The notes below the pieces were generated by a model. The model ran no database searches. It saw only the letters and a list, made by a program, of their open reading frames with translations, and was not told the DNA's origin. Shown here one piece after another: positions 41,975 to 50,286 of a stretch of DNA of 64,000 nt. The stretch covers positions 1 through 64,000 of the forward strand of contig CAKZVT010000050.1 in NCBI GenBank assembly GCA_937922435.1, read 5' to 3'. Source of the DNA: an uncultured Prevotella sp. (GTDB lineage: Bacteria > Bacteroidota > Bacteroidia > Bacteroidales > Bacteroidaceae). Position 1 is the stretch's first letter, and every line of letters starts with the position of its first letter. Position numbers and translations under genes: made by a program.

Positions 41975-43156
41975 ATGAAAGAATTAGCATTGAAGTACGG
42001 ATGCAATCCGAACCAAAAGCCTTCGCGCATTTACATGGACGAGGGCGAACTGCCCATAGAGGTGCTTAACGGCCGCCCGGGGTACATCAACTTCCTCGAC
42101 GCGCTCAACAGCTGGCAGCTCGTAAAGGAGCTTAAGGCCGCAACCGGCCTGCCTGCCGCAGCCAGCTTCAAGCATGTGTCACCGGCAGGAGCCGCAGTTG
42201 GCTTGCCGCTTAGCGACACGCTGAAGAAGATTTACTTCGTTGACGACGTGAAAATAGAGCTTTCGCCCCTGGCCTGCGCCTACGCCCGGGCACGCGGAGC
42301 CGACCGCATGAGCAGCTACGGCGACTTCGTAGCCCTTAGCGACACGTGCGACGAGGCCACGGCTACGCTCTTGAAGCGCGAGGTTAGCGACGGAGTAATC
42401 GCCCCTGGATATACTCCCGAGGCCCTGGCCATACTGAAAGACAAGCGCAAGGGCACGTACAACGTAATCAAAATAGACCCTGCATACGTGCCTGCGCCCA
42501 TCGAGCGCAAGCAGGTGTTCGGCATAACGTTCGAGCAGGGACGCAACGAGGTACGCCTGGACGCCCCCGCCCTCTTCGAGAACATACCCACAAAGGCTAA
42601 GGACTTCACGCCTGAAGCCAAGCGCGACCTCATCATCAGCCTCATCACCCTTAAGTACACGCAAAGCAACTCGGTATGCTACGTGAAGGACGGACAGGCA
42701 ATAGGTATAGGCGCGGGCCAGCAGAGCCGCATCCACTGCACGCGCCTGGCAGGCAACAAGGCCGACATATGGTGGCTGCGCCAGCACCCGAAGGTGATGA
42801 ACTTGCCGTTTGTTGACGGCATACGCCGCGCCGACCGTGACAACACCATCGACGTGTACATCAGCGAGGAGCACGACGACGTGCTGCGCGAAGGCACATG
42901 GCAGCAGTTCTTCAAGGAGAAGCCGGAGGTGCTCACGATGGAGGAAAAGAAAGAATGGCTTACCAAACTCTCGGGCGTAAGCCTCGGCAGCGACGCCTTC
43001 TTCCCCTTCGGCGACAACATAGAGCGCGCCCACAAGAGCGGCGTTGAGTACATAGCGCAGGCTGGCGGCTCGGTGCGTGACGACAACGTAATCGACACTT
43101 GCGACAAATACGGCATAGCCATGGCCTTCACCGGCGTAAGGCTGTTCCACCACTGA
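41975..43156 (+). CDS. Stand-alone AICAR transformylase (PurH N-formyltransferase domain only)
   Basis: The enzyme formylates AICAR in purine synthesis. The 393-residue protein aligns with the AICAR transformylase domain only: LKYGCNPNQKPSRIY at the N-terminus, AAASFKHVSPAGAAVG (catalytic KH region), YTQSNSVCYVKDGQAIGIGAGQQSRIHC and GSDAFFPFGDNIERA. The IMP cyclohydrolase domain that precedes it in bifunctional PurH is absent and not encoded nearby. It could be a paralogue of a full PurH elsewhere or part of a split pathway. Confidence 0.9.
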   Translation: MKELALKYGCNPNQKPSRIYMDEGELPIEVLNGRPGYINFLDALNSWQLVKELKAATGLPAAASFKHVSPAGAAVGLPLSDTLKKIYFVDDVKIELSPLACAYARARGADRMSSYGDFVALSDTCDEATATLLKREVSDGVIAPGYTPEALAILKDKRKGTYNVIKIDPAYVPAPIERKQVFGITFEQGRNEVRLDAPALFENIPTKAKDFTPEAKRDLIISLITLKYTQSNSVCYVKDGQAIGIGAGQQSRIHCTRLAGNKADIWWLRQHPKVMNLPFVDGIRRADRDNTIDVYISEEHDDVLREGTWQQFFKEKPEVLTMEEKKEWLTKLSGVSLGSDAFFPFGDNIERAHKSGVEYIAQAGGSVRDDNVIDTCDKYGIAMAFTGVRLFHH

Positions 43157-43157
43157 T

Positions 43158-43258
43158 TGAAAGGTGAGAAGGTGAGGAGGTGAAAAGGTGAGACGATGTT
43201 GTTGTAACACCTTGTTTGTTTCTCACCTTCTCACCTCCTCACTTTCTCACCTTTAATA
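43158..43258. repeat. Word-built inverted repeat (GGTGAGAA / TTCTCACC)
   Basis: AAAGGTGAGAAGGTGAGGAG on the left and TTCTCACCTTCTCACCTCCT with CACTTTCTCACCTTT on the right, around a loop with GATGTTGTTGTAACACC. It ends 2-3 bases before the next ATG. Confidence 0.82.
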
Positions 43259-43260
43259 AT

Positions 43261-43455
43261 ATGGCAGACATCGACGACATCATTGCTGGCGGCGGCATAG
43301 TGTTCCGCCCGGCAAAGAAAAAGGCCGACAACGGCGACGGCAAGGTGAAAACCAAGGCCAAGAAGAAGCAATACATAACAGGAGCGCACGGCAGCGGAAG
43401 CGCACGGCAGAAGGCCAAATACCGCGAGCAGCGCGCCAACAGGCACAAGAAGTAA
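43261..43455 (+). CDS. Small basic protein, unknown function
   Basis: The 64-residue protein opens with MADIDDIIAGGGIVFRPAKK and is then very rich in Lys, Arg, Gly and Gln, ending in REQRANRHKK. Such composition suggests nucleic-acid or ribosome binding, but that is inference. It begins right after the GGTGAGAA inverted repeat and has a strong terminator. Confidence 0.6.
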   Translation: MADIDDIIAGGGIVFRPAKKKADNGDGKVKTKAKKKQYITGAHGSGSARQKAKYREQRANRHKK

Positions 43456-43491
43456 AGGCGTAAAGTCATGTTTGTCATGACTTTACGCCTT
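43454..43491 (+). terminator. Terminator after the small basic protein gene
   Basis: AAAGGCGTAAAGTCATG and CATGACTTTACGCCTTT form a 17-base stem around TTTGT; a T-rich stretch follows. Confidence 0.9.
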
Positions 43492-43538
43492 TACTTCTTT
43501 TTTAGAAGATTACAAGCTGACATTTATTTTAACAAAAA

Positions 43539-43561
43539 ATGCGGCACATTGTGCCGCATTC
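43539..43561 (-). terminator. Terminator of the gldH operon
   Basis: AATGCGGCACA and TGTGCCGCATT form a tight hairpin 18 bases after the gldH stop, with T on the minus strand from the AAAAA before it. Confidence 0.8.
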
Positions 43562-43579
43562 CATTATTATAATAAGGTC

Positions 43580-44053
43580 TTATCGTTTTGCTTCCAAGCT
43601 GAAACCTATGTCGGTTATGCCGGGCAATATTTCACGCTTCATCACATGCCGCACGCGGACATGCAGCGAATCGCCCTTCCGCAGGTTGATGTCAGGCAGC
43701 GCAAAACCGTACTGGAACATACTAACACCGTGACCGAGCAGATTGCCGTCATCGTCATAAAGGCGGCAAGCAAGCGTGTCGGTGCTCACCCGGTGGCCGG
43801 GTTCTACGGTCTGTTTAACCTCCAGGCTAAGGCTCTTGAACGGATAATCGGCGGTTATGCGCAAGCCTATTTCCTGACGGTAACTGCCAGATGAAGCGAC
43901 TGGTGGCACACTGAACGACACCGTATCGTTCTTTTCCAGCCCGTCGACAGGTGCCGGAACGAACTTACTGTACACCGTTCCGTCGCCACAAGCGGCAACC
44001 ATCAGCGCAACGGCAGCTGTTACAGACAATATATATAATGTGCGCCTAAGCAT
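43580..44053 (-). CDS. gldH: Gliding-motility lipoprotein GldH
   Basis: GldH is a lipoprotein first found as necessary for gliding and is conserved in non-gliding Bacteroidetes. The 157 residues have a lipoprotein signal (VAALMVAACGDGTVYSKF with slight variation in order: VTAAVALMVAAC) and a beta-sandwich-like body with YPFKSLSLEVKQTVEPG, DTLACRLYDDDGNLLGHG and ILPGITDIGFSLEAK at the end. It follows the RicT gene after 2 bases, the usual neighbour in this phylum. Confidence 0.85.
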   Translation of the reverse strand: MLRRTLYILSVTAAVALMVAACGDGTVYSKFVPAPVDGLEKNDTVSFSVPPVASSGSYRQEIGLRITADYPFKSLSLEVKQTVEPGHRVSTDTLACRLYDDDGNLLGHGVSMFQYGFALPDINLRKGDSLHVRVRHVMKREILPGITDIGFSLEAKR

Positions 44054-44055
44054 CG

Positions 44056-45255
44056 TTATGCCTTAACGTCCTTGCCCGACGGTGCTCCGCCGTCGCCCTT
44101 CTTGGCCTGTACGTCAGTCTGTTTGCCGCGTCCCTTCTGTGCAGGACGTCCGTTACGGTTCTTCGGTTTGCGTTTTTTCTTGTTCTTGTCAAAGCGTGTC
44201 AGGCTCTCGTTTTCAAGCAAGTCTACCGGGCGTTCCTGCTTCTTCGGCGCACCGTCCTCCTGGAGCGAGAGGGGCTTCTCGCCCTGCTTGTTCATCTCTA
44301 TGACCTCAAGCGCACGCTTGGCGGTGATGGTCTCGAGGTTGGCAGGCACCTTCTTGTCAGTAGAATAAGTCACGATGCCGGCCAGTATGTCGCTCTTGAA
44401 CAGGTAATAGTCGTTGTCCTGTGTCTGCAACACGACCTCCTTGCTCGGCAACTTGCGGCTCGCCTCGATGTAATTGTCAACCTCGTAGTTCAAGCAACAC
44501 TTCAGTTTGGCGCACATCCCGGCCAGCTTCTGCGGGTTCAACGATATGTCCTGATAACGCGCCGCGCCGGTACTTACCGACACAAAGTTCTTCATCCACG
44601 TGGCGCAACACAGCTCGCGGCCGCACGGTCCGGTGCCTCCTATGCGCCCGGCTTCCTGCCTTGCGCCTATTTGTTTCATCTCGATGCGCACATGAAACGT
44701 CTCCGCCAGCACCTTGATAAGCTGTCGGAAGTCCACGCGTTCGTCGGCGATGTAATAGAAGATGGCCTTGTTTCCGTCGCCCTGATACTCCACATCGCCG
44801 ATTTTCATGTCAAGGTTCAGGCTCTTGGCTATTTGCCTGCTGCGTATCATCGTGTCGTGTTCGCGGCTCTTGGCCTCACGGTATTTCTCCATGTCGACCG
44901 GCTTCGCCAGACGGTATATGCGCTTTATGTCGTCCGCCGACTTAAGGTTGGCCTTGCGTATTTGCAGTTCCACGAGCTTGCCCGTCAACGTTACCACGCC
45001 TATGTCGTGGCCGGGACTGGCCTCAACGGCCACGATGTCGCCCTTGCGCAGGTCGAGATTGTTGACGTTGTGGTAATAACCCTTGCGCGTGTTCTTGAAC
45101 TGCACCTCGACAAGGTCTGTCGTCTTGGCGTTGCCCGGCACGTCGGCCAGCCAGTCATACGTGTTGAGCTGGCGGTCCTGCCGTCCACAACCGCGTATGC
45201 AAAGGCCGCGGTCGCAGCCGTTGTATATCATGAATTTCTTATTCTTGAAGTCCAT
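44056..45255 (-). CDS. ricT: PSP1-domain protein, RicT (YaaT) type
   Basis: PSP1/RicT proteins act in Firmicutes in an Fe-S-containing complex that affects RNA maturation and development; the role in Bacteroidetes is not settled. The 399-residue protein has the PSP1 core with IGGTGPCGRELCCATWMKNF and GMCAKLKCCLNYEVDNYIE, which provide clustered Cys residues. The last ~75 residues are Lys-rich and disordered (KNKKKRKPKNRNGRPAQKG). It lies between holB and gldH. Confidence 0.9.
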   Translation of the reverse strand: MDFKNKKFMIYNGCDRGLCIRGCGRQDRQLNTYDWLADVPGNAKTTDLVEVQFKNTRKGYYHNVNNLDLRKGDIVAVEASPGHDIGVVTLTGKLVELQIRKANLKSADDIKRIYRLAKPVDMEKYREAKSREHDTMIRSRQIAKSLNLDMKIGDVEYQGDGNKAIFYYIADERVDFRQLIKVLAETFHVRIEMKQIGARQEAGRIGGTGPCGRELCCATWMKNFVSVSTGAARYQDISLNPQKLAGMCAKLKCCLNYEVDNYIEASRKLPSKEVVLQTQDNDYYLFKSDILAGIVTYSTDKKVPANLETITAKRALEVIEMNKQGEKPLSLQEDGAPKKQERPVDLLENESLTRFDKNKKKRKPKNRNGRPAQKGRGKQTDVQAKKGDGGAPSGKDVKA

Positions 45256-45289
45256 ATTGCATGTTGTTTATATGTATGAAGGCGTAAGC

Positions 45290-46429
45290 CTACGGTTTTC
45301 TGATTAGGGCGACGATGATGTTTGTAGCCATGTCGAAGAACACGAGCTTGGCGTTTGCGTTCTGTCCGATGTCACGGATGGCGCGGTTCATCATGGCGGA
45401 TATCTCCAGAACGTTGGCCTCGTTGACGTAAGGCGAGAAGTTGCGGGCAAAGTTTTCCTCTTCGCGCGTCATGTAACAGAGCTGCGGTTCATGGAAGTTG
45501 TACATGAAATTCTCGCGCACCAAGCGGAGAAAATACTCCAACATGCGCCGTTGACGCTCGCGCCCAAGGGCGGCAGCGGTATCGCTCCACTTGCGCAGCT
45601 CCTTGATTTTGCGCATGTAAGCGAGGCGCATCAGAGAGATGAACATGTCAAGAAACTCTTTCTTCTCGCTCCCGGCATCAAGCTCTTCAAGCGCGCCGAG
45701 CCAGCTGCCTCCGGCCGCACGCGCTATTCTGTGCGCCGAGTCGGGGTCAATTCCGCGGCGTTCAACGAGGGCGCGCTCTATGTCTTCGTCGGCGATGCGG
45801 CGCACGTCAATGCGCTGGGCACGGCTCTTTATCGTATCGATAAGCATTCCCGGCTCTTCGCAGACAAGGATGAAGACCGTAGCCTGCGGCGGTTCTTCGA
45901 GCAACTTGAGCATTTTGTTGGCGCATTCGGCGTTCATTCGCTCGGGCAACCACAGTATAGCTACCTTGTATCCGCCCTGACTTGACTTCAGACTAAGCGC
46001 ACGCGAGAGCGCATCGCTCTCCCCAACGCCCATCTGCGCCTGCTGGTTGGCCGCGCCCATTGCGGCAAGCCACTGCTCCAACGTGAAGTAAGGGCCTTGC
46101 AAGAGCAGGCCGCGCCACTCGGCGGCAAAGTCCTCGCTCGACATCTTATGCTCCGAACCGGTGCCCGAAGGGCGGATTACGGGCTCGGAGAAATGCAGGT
46201 CGGGATGCTCCAGCTTGGCCGTCATGGCGCACTGGGAACACGCTCCACACGAGTCGCCGTCGCGCCTGTCACGGCACAACAAGTAGGAGGCGAAGGCCAA
46301 GGCCAAGGCCATCTTGCCGCTGCCACGCGGTCCGCAGAACATCAGGGCGTGTGGCACACGCTCCTCTGCGACCATCTGCCGCAGCCTCTGCTTTACTTCT
46401 TCCTGACCTATTACGTCGCTGAATTTCAT
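45290..46429 (-). CDS. holB: DNA polymerase III subunit delta'
   Basis: Delta' is the stator of the clamp loader. The 379-residue protein begins MKFSDVIGQEEVKQRLRQMV, followed by the P-loop-like GPRGSGKM, where the usual Thr/Ser is Met, and a zinc module CRDRRDGDSCGACSQC. NAECANKMLKLLEEPP and the SRAQRIDVR sensor-like motif follow. Delta' does not hydrolyse ATP in most bacteria, so the altered P-loop is tolerable. It heads the holB-ricT-gldH operon. A longer frame with an unrelated N-terminus is rejected because the promoter lies within it. Confidence 0.92.
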   Translation of the reverse strand: MKFSDVIGQEEVKQRLRQMVAEERVPHALMFCGPRGSGKMALALAFASYLLCRDRRDGDSCGACSQCAMTAKLEHPDLHFSEPVIRPSGTGSEHKMSSEDFAAEWRGLLLQGPYFTLEQWLAAMGAANQQAQMGVGESDALSRALSLKSSQGGYKVAILWLPERMNAECANKMLKLLEEPPQATVFILVCEEPGMLIDTIKSRAQRIDVRRIADEDIERALVERRGIDPDSAHRIARAAGGSWLGALEELDAGSEKKEFLDMFISLMRLAYMRKIKELRKWSDTAAALGRERQRRMLEYFLRLVRENFMYNFHEPQLCYMTREEENFARNFSPYVNEANVLEISAMMNRAIRDIGQNANAKLVFFDMATNIIVALIRKP

Positions 46430-46452
46430 GCCTATGACAAGTGTATTGGCTG

Positions 46453-46460
46453 CAAAATTA
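46453..46460 (-). promoter_or_regulatory. -7 box for the holB operon
   Basis: TAATTTTG on the minus strand, 24 bases before the holB ATG. Confidence 0.6.
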
Positions 46461-46528
46461 CGAAAAATCCACCTTATAACATGACAAAAAGGCGGATAAT
46501 TATAAAATAAATGGCGGTTGGCCGCCAT

Positions 46529-46795
46529 TTATTCAGGAGTTGAAGACATCTGCATGACAACGCAGGCCACGCCGACCAGCAGCCATAAAAATGACGCCTT
46601 GGCATACGCATGCTTCCATCCCAACCGCCATTTTACCGTCTGACAAACGCCGACCAAGGCCAAGACAACAAGCAAAACAGACGGGAGCAAAGCCAAAACC
46701 GCATCTTTCACATCTACGCCTCGCACGGCCAAACAACCCAAGAAAGCAGTCGACTGGGCTATTTCCATGCACATTATAACACCCTCACGCGTCAT
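46529..46795 (-). CDS. Small two-helix membrane protein
   Basis: The 88-residue product has two hydrophobic stretches (AVLALLPSVLLVVLALVGVC and ASFLWLLVGVACVVMQM) joined by KWRLGWKHAYAK. The start MTREGV is chosen to avoid overlap with the gene before it; a later MCMEIAQ is also possible. No family recognised. It is the last of four membrane-protein genes in a row. Confidence 0.5.
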   Translation of the reverse strand: MTREGVIMCMEIAQSTAFLGCLAVRGVDVKDAVLALLPSVLLVVLALVGVCQTVKWRLGWKHAYAKASFLWLLVGVACVVMQMSSTPE

Positions 46796-46827
46796 TTCAC
46801 TTAATCTTGTAATAAAAAGCACAAAAC

Positions 46828-47091
46828 TTACATGTACCAAACCGACTTTACCACGACAAGACTGAAGAGAAAACCGGTGGCACAAAGGGCGAGCGAAGTG
46901 CCCATGCAGCTGTCCATCTTACCCGTAGCGTGCCACACGTACAACGCAAACACCACTCCTGCCAGCCCCACAACGCACATCGATACCATCACGGCAATGA
47001 GCCATGTGGCATTCTGCAAGACGATGAAAAGCACCAACAGGGCAAAAAGGACATAACCCGCAGCGTGGAAAATGTTTGACAAAAGCTTCAT
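46828..47091 (-). CDS. Small three-helix membrane protein
   Basis: An 87-residue, very hydrophobic protein with helices around GYVLFALLVLFIVLQ, LIAVMVSMCVVGLAGVVFAL and GTSLALCATGFLFSLVVV. No recognised domain. It follows the 134-residue membrane gene by 38 bases. Confidence 0.55.
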   Translation of the reverse strand: MKLLSNIFHAAGYVLFALLVLFIVLQNATWLIAVMVSMCVVGLAGVVFALYVWHATGKMDSCMGTSLALCATGFLFSLVVVKSVWYM

Positions 47092-47129
47092 TACATAAAA
47101 TCTTTACAATACGGGAAGAACGCAAAGTG

Positions 47130-47534
47130 TTATTTCACAAACCAAACCAAGTATAACGAATAAGCCAAGAACACCGCAACCATAGCCGTTGCTGCCACGC
47201 CGACGGCTGGCAACCACGACAACGAGAGCAGCCCCATGAACAGCCGGGTGGCGGCGGCCATATAGACCACGCCGCACACAATGTCGAACAGCCTCCACCC
47301 TTTCTTGCGGTATTGCCTGACGATGATTGCCATGAGCGAGAATATGGCAAGCATCGTGTAAAGCCAAGGCACACCGCCAAGCCCCTCCACAAGCAGGCAG
47401 GAAGCGAAGATGCAGACGAGCGAGAGTACCGTATCAGCAAAGCCTGACGGCCTCTTCCGCCTGCGCCTCACGGCCAAGACGGCCAGCGAGACGGCGATGA
47501 GCACAGCGCAAAGCACAACTCCGGGAGTTTCCAT
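47130..47534 (-). CDS. Four-helix membrane protein, unknown function
   Basis: The 134-residue protein has hydrophobic segments VVLCAVLIAVSLAVLAV, VLSLVCIFASCLLVEGL, YTMLAIFSLMAIIV and VAATAMVAVFLAYSLYLVWF with basic loops (RRRRKRPSG, RQYRKKGWR). No family recognised. Start METPG is one of two close ATGs. It follows the DUF418 gene by 24 bases. Confidence 0.6.
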   Translation of the reverse strand: METPGVVLCAVLIAVSLAVLAVRRRRKRPSGFADTVLSLVCIFASCLLVEGLGGVPWLYTMLAIFSLMAIIVRQYRKKGWRLFDIVCGVVYMAAATRLFMGLLSLSWLPAVGVAATAMVAVFLAYSLYLVWFVK

Positions 47535-47558
47535 AAGCAATTTATTTTAAGGCGAATG

Positions 47559-48740
47559 TCACTTCTTCGGCCTGCGCGCTCCGGCCCATGTGGCGTTATG
47601 CCACAGCTGTTCGAGCGGCCCGCGCTTATGGCTGCGCAGCCAAAGGCGGCAGAACGTATATTGCAACAGTATGAAGACAACTCCCAAAGCGAGGCTCATG
47701 GCATGACCGCTGACGGCGTAAAGCCCTAAGCCCCAGTGGTAGAAGACGAAGCCGCCGACCACGGACTGGCCGATATAGTTGCTCAAGCTCATCTTGCCGT
47801 AAGGCAACAGACCGGACAGCAGGCGGCGCGCACGGGTGCGGTGGTAGGCCAGCGTGAGTGCGCTTACATAGAAAAGCATCATCGCGAGGTTCTTCCACAT
47901 GTCGAGCATGACGGTAAGCGAAGCCTGCGCACACTCCGAAGCGAATAGCTGCGGCACGGTATAGCGCAGCGGACAGAGCACGGCGAAGGCCGCCAAAGAC
48001 CACACCAGCGTGCGCCGCCACACAGCCGCGTTGCGCCCCTCATCATAGAACATGCGCCGCCGCCCGAGCCAAAGGCCGAGCAGGAAGAGGAAGAGCGTCT
48101 GCGTGAAACGTCCGTGCTCCAACGCCCAGGTGAAGTTTACGGGCAGGCCGTAGCGCAGTCCTGCCCAGGCCACGTCGAGCCAGCTGCCACCTTCCTGGGC
48201 AGGGAGTATAGAGACGAACAGGTCGTCAGAACCGAGGTTAAGCGGCTGCAAGCCGGGGTTTACGAGGCTGCCCACGAAATAAAACAGCTCCACCGGCTGC
48301 AAGGCCAGCAGCAGGGCAAAGCCCAGAACTACGCGGTTGCTTGCCCGCACGAGCGGCAACACCAGCAGGCCGCACACGGCGTAGACCGTAAGAATGTCGC
48401 CGTTGAAGAACAAAAGGTCGAGCAGGCCGAAGCCGAAGAGCAGCACCATGCGCCACGCGAAGCGCGGACGGAAGTCGAAGCCGCGCTGCGCCTGGTTGTC
48501 GTGCTGGACGAACAGCGTCAGTCCGAACAGCATTGCGAATATGGCGTACATCTTGTTGGAGAGCACGAAGAACGCGATGTCCCACACGGCCTCGTCAAAC
48601 TTGGTAAGCGGAGGGAAGCTGTAGAAGTTCAGGTGCTCGATGAAATGCAGCATGATGATGCCGCCCACGGCCACGGCGCGCAGCAGGTCGGCTGCGTCGA
48701 TGCGCGTGTTGGGCAGCGTCGATGGTTGGTAATGTGTCAT
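47559..48740 (-). CDS. DUF418 family membrane protein
   Basis: This 393-residue polytopic protein has about ten membrane helices. The N-terminal RIDAADLLRAVAVGGIIMLHF and the C-terminal part with LPYGKMSLSNYIGQSVVGGF are features of DUF418, a family with distant similarity to acyltransferase-3 proteins. Function is unknown. It is the first of four co-oriented membrane-protein genes. Confidence 0.85.
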   Translation of the reverse strand: MTHYQPSTLPNTRIDAADLLRAVAVGGIIMLHFIEHLNFYSFPPLTKFDEAVWDIAFFVLSNKMYAIFAMLFGLTLFVQHDNQAQRGFDFRPRFAWRMVLLFGFGLLDLLFFNGDILTVYAVCGLLVLPLVRASNRVVLGFALLLALQPVELFYFVGSLVNPGLQPLNLGSDDLFVSILPAQEGGSWLDVAWAGLRYGLPVNFTWALEHGRFTQTLFLFLLGLWLGRRRMFYDEGRNAAVWRRTLVWSLAAFAVLCPLRYTVPQLFASECAQASLTVMLDMWKNLAMMLFYVSALTLAYHRTRARRLLSGLLPYGKMSLSNYIGQSVVGGFVFYHWGLGLYAVSGHAMSLALGVVFILLQYTFCRLWLRSHKRGPLEQLWHNATWAGARRPKK

Positions 48741-48786
48741 GGAATGTTATGAGAATAAAATCGATGAAAGGAAAAACAAAAAGATA

Positions 48787-49098
48787 TTACAGCAACGCCG
48801 CGTACTTGCGTATTTGCCGCAAACGGTCCATAAACTTGCTGTCGCTGCTCGCCTGCTGCATGTTATACTTCACTTGAAGCCGCATCAGCGAGTCCGCAGG
48901 CACGTCCAAAGCCGCCTCGAACATCATCGCCGTGGCAGCAGTAACAGAGCGCCGGCCGTTAAGCAAGTCGTTGAGTGCCTTGTAGGAAATGCCCATGCGC
49001 TCGGCCAGCTGCCGCTGTGAAATGCCCCGGTACTCGATTTCATCCTTCAACACTTCGCCAGGATGAGTAGGCGTATATCCAAACTTCATTGCTCCCAT
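48787..49098 (-). CDS. higA: HigA-type antitoxin
   Basis: A 103-residue helix-turn-helix protein with the HigA family opening TPTHPGEVLKDEIEYRGISQ, then QLAERMGISYKALNDLLNGR (the HTH) and a helical C-terminus. It lies 8 bases after the toxin gene, the toxin-first order usual for higBA. It should bind the toxin and repress the shared promoter. MKFGY, three codons in, is an alternative start. Confidence 0.9.
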   Translation of the reverse strand: MGAMKFGYTPTHPGEVLKDEIEYRGISQRQLAERMGISYKALNDLLNGRRSVTAATAMMFEAALDVPADSLMRLQVKYNMQQASSDSKFMDRLRQIRKYAALL

Positions 49099-49106
49099 AA
49101 TCGTAT

Positions 49107-49424
49107 TTACTTATAATGATTTGACAATTCTATGACGTTGCAAACGGTGACCGTCATCTCCGATGCCGACTTTTCAGTCTTGAACTCGATACGGTACTGG
49201 TCGTTGACCCTGACAGACTCCAAGCCGGCCTTATCGCCTATAAGCACTTCGTAATGAAGAGAATGATAGCGGTAGAAGTCCTCCACCACAGACAACGACT
49301 CCATCAGGTCGACGGTCTTCTTGTACTTTGCGACGACACTTGGCTGGAAACGATGTTTCTTGTCAGACGACTTGCCGTCAACATACAACTCTTCAAGGTA
49401 TTTTTTCGCAAACTTTATTTCCAT
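49107..49424 (-). CDS. higB: HigB/RelE-superfamily toxin
   Basis: The 105-residue protein contains MEIKFAKKYLEELY at the start, a helical hairpin with PSVVAKYKKTVDLMES, LHYEVLIGDKAGLESVRVND and QYRIEFK, the core strands of RelE-fold ribosome-dependent mRNA interferases. It is slightly longer than many HigB toxins. The antitoxin gene follows directly. Confidence 0.88.
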   Translation of the reverse strand: MEIKFAKKYLEELYVDGKSSDKKHRFQPSVVAKYKKTVDLMESLSVVEDFYRYHSLHYEVLIGDKAGLESVRVNDQYRIEFKTEKSASEMTVTVCNVIELSNHYK

Positions 49425-49526
49425 AACGGCTTACTGTCATTGCATGCGCAAAGATAATACAAAAAGCGGAATCCACAAAAATTCAGGACTTTTTAATTCG
49501 TTTTTCGATGCAGACAAGCCTATGCC

Positions 49527-49719
49527 AACGTGAGTTCGGCATAACTTCTATTTTCCACAAACATCGAAAATACCCTTTGTAAGGACATAATTCATTATGT
49601 CCGCACGTTCTGAAAGAACGTTTTTCATTGCTGCGCTTGTGTAATACGCCTCTTCGCGGCGTGCGGACATAATGAATTATGTCCCTACAAAGGATGTTTT
49701 CTTATACCGAACTCACGTT
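49527..49719. repeat. MITE-like element with nested inverted repeats
   Basis: Outer inverted repeats AACGTGAGTTCGGCATAA (49527-49544) and TTATACCGAACTCACGTT (49702-49719) match at 17 of 18 positions. Inside, CCCTTTGTAAGGACATAATT...GTCCGCACG (49573-49607) pairs with 49660-49693. Each inner arm contains the near palindrome GGACATAATTCATTATGTCC. The element has no gene and sits in a 860-base region between higB and the sugar transporter. Confidence 0.75.
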
Positions 49720-49950
49720 ATGCCAATATTTCATTTTGCCAACATCCGCCCTCCGGCGCATTGCAAAATGCCATTTCAGAAATGTCCACCAAATCGTCCG
49801 AAATAGAAAAACAAAACAGCCGCAGGCTGGCTCTCATCCAAGCAAAGACAAGCACAAGAGGCGCGAACGGGTATAAAGCGCAAGCATAAAGACTGCATTC
49901 GGCAATACCAAGCACGGCGGACAGCCCCCTCGAAGGCGGTATTCGGCAAT

Positions 49951-49992
49951 ACGAAAGGTGGCCTTTGACGATGCGAAAGACGGCCTTTTGCA
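49951..49992. repeat. Short AAAGGCCGTC-type repeat (locus 12)
   Basis: ACGAAAGGTGGCCTTTGACG and GCGAAAGACGGCCTTTTGCA, two modules only. Confidence 0.75.
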
Positions 49993-50104
49993 TTACAAAA
50001 AGCCATGATTTTTGCACACACCGGCGGCAATGCGGCGTATCGACTTGGCTCAATGAATTTTACATTTGCACACGAAAAATGGCGTTATTTCCATCAAAAG
50101 TTTG

Positions 50105-50112
50105 TATCTTTG
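50105..50112 (+). promoter_or_regulatory. -7 box for the sugar transporter gene
   Basis: TATCTTTG matches TAnnTTTG; the leader to the ATG at 50287 is about 170 bases, long enough for regulation. A second match, TACATTTG at 50061-50068, lies upstream. Confidence 0.55.
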
Positions 50113-50286
50113 CAAACAGAGCCGCCACAGGCGGCCATGGAAAACCGAAAAGAAAGCAAAACGCATGAAAACGTTGCACCATGACACACGCAAAAAACGC
50201 GCGCGTTCATATAATAAAAAGGCAAACTACCGCGTTATAATACATAACAACCCATATTAACAACATTAACTAAAAACACAATTACC

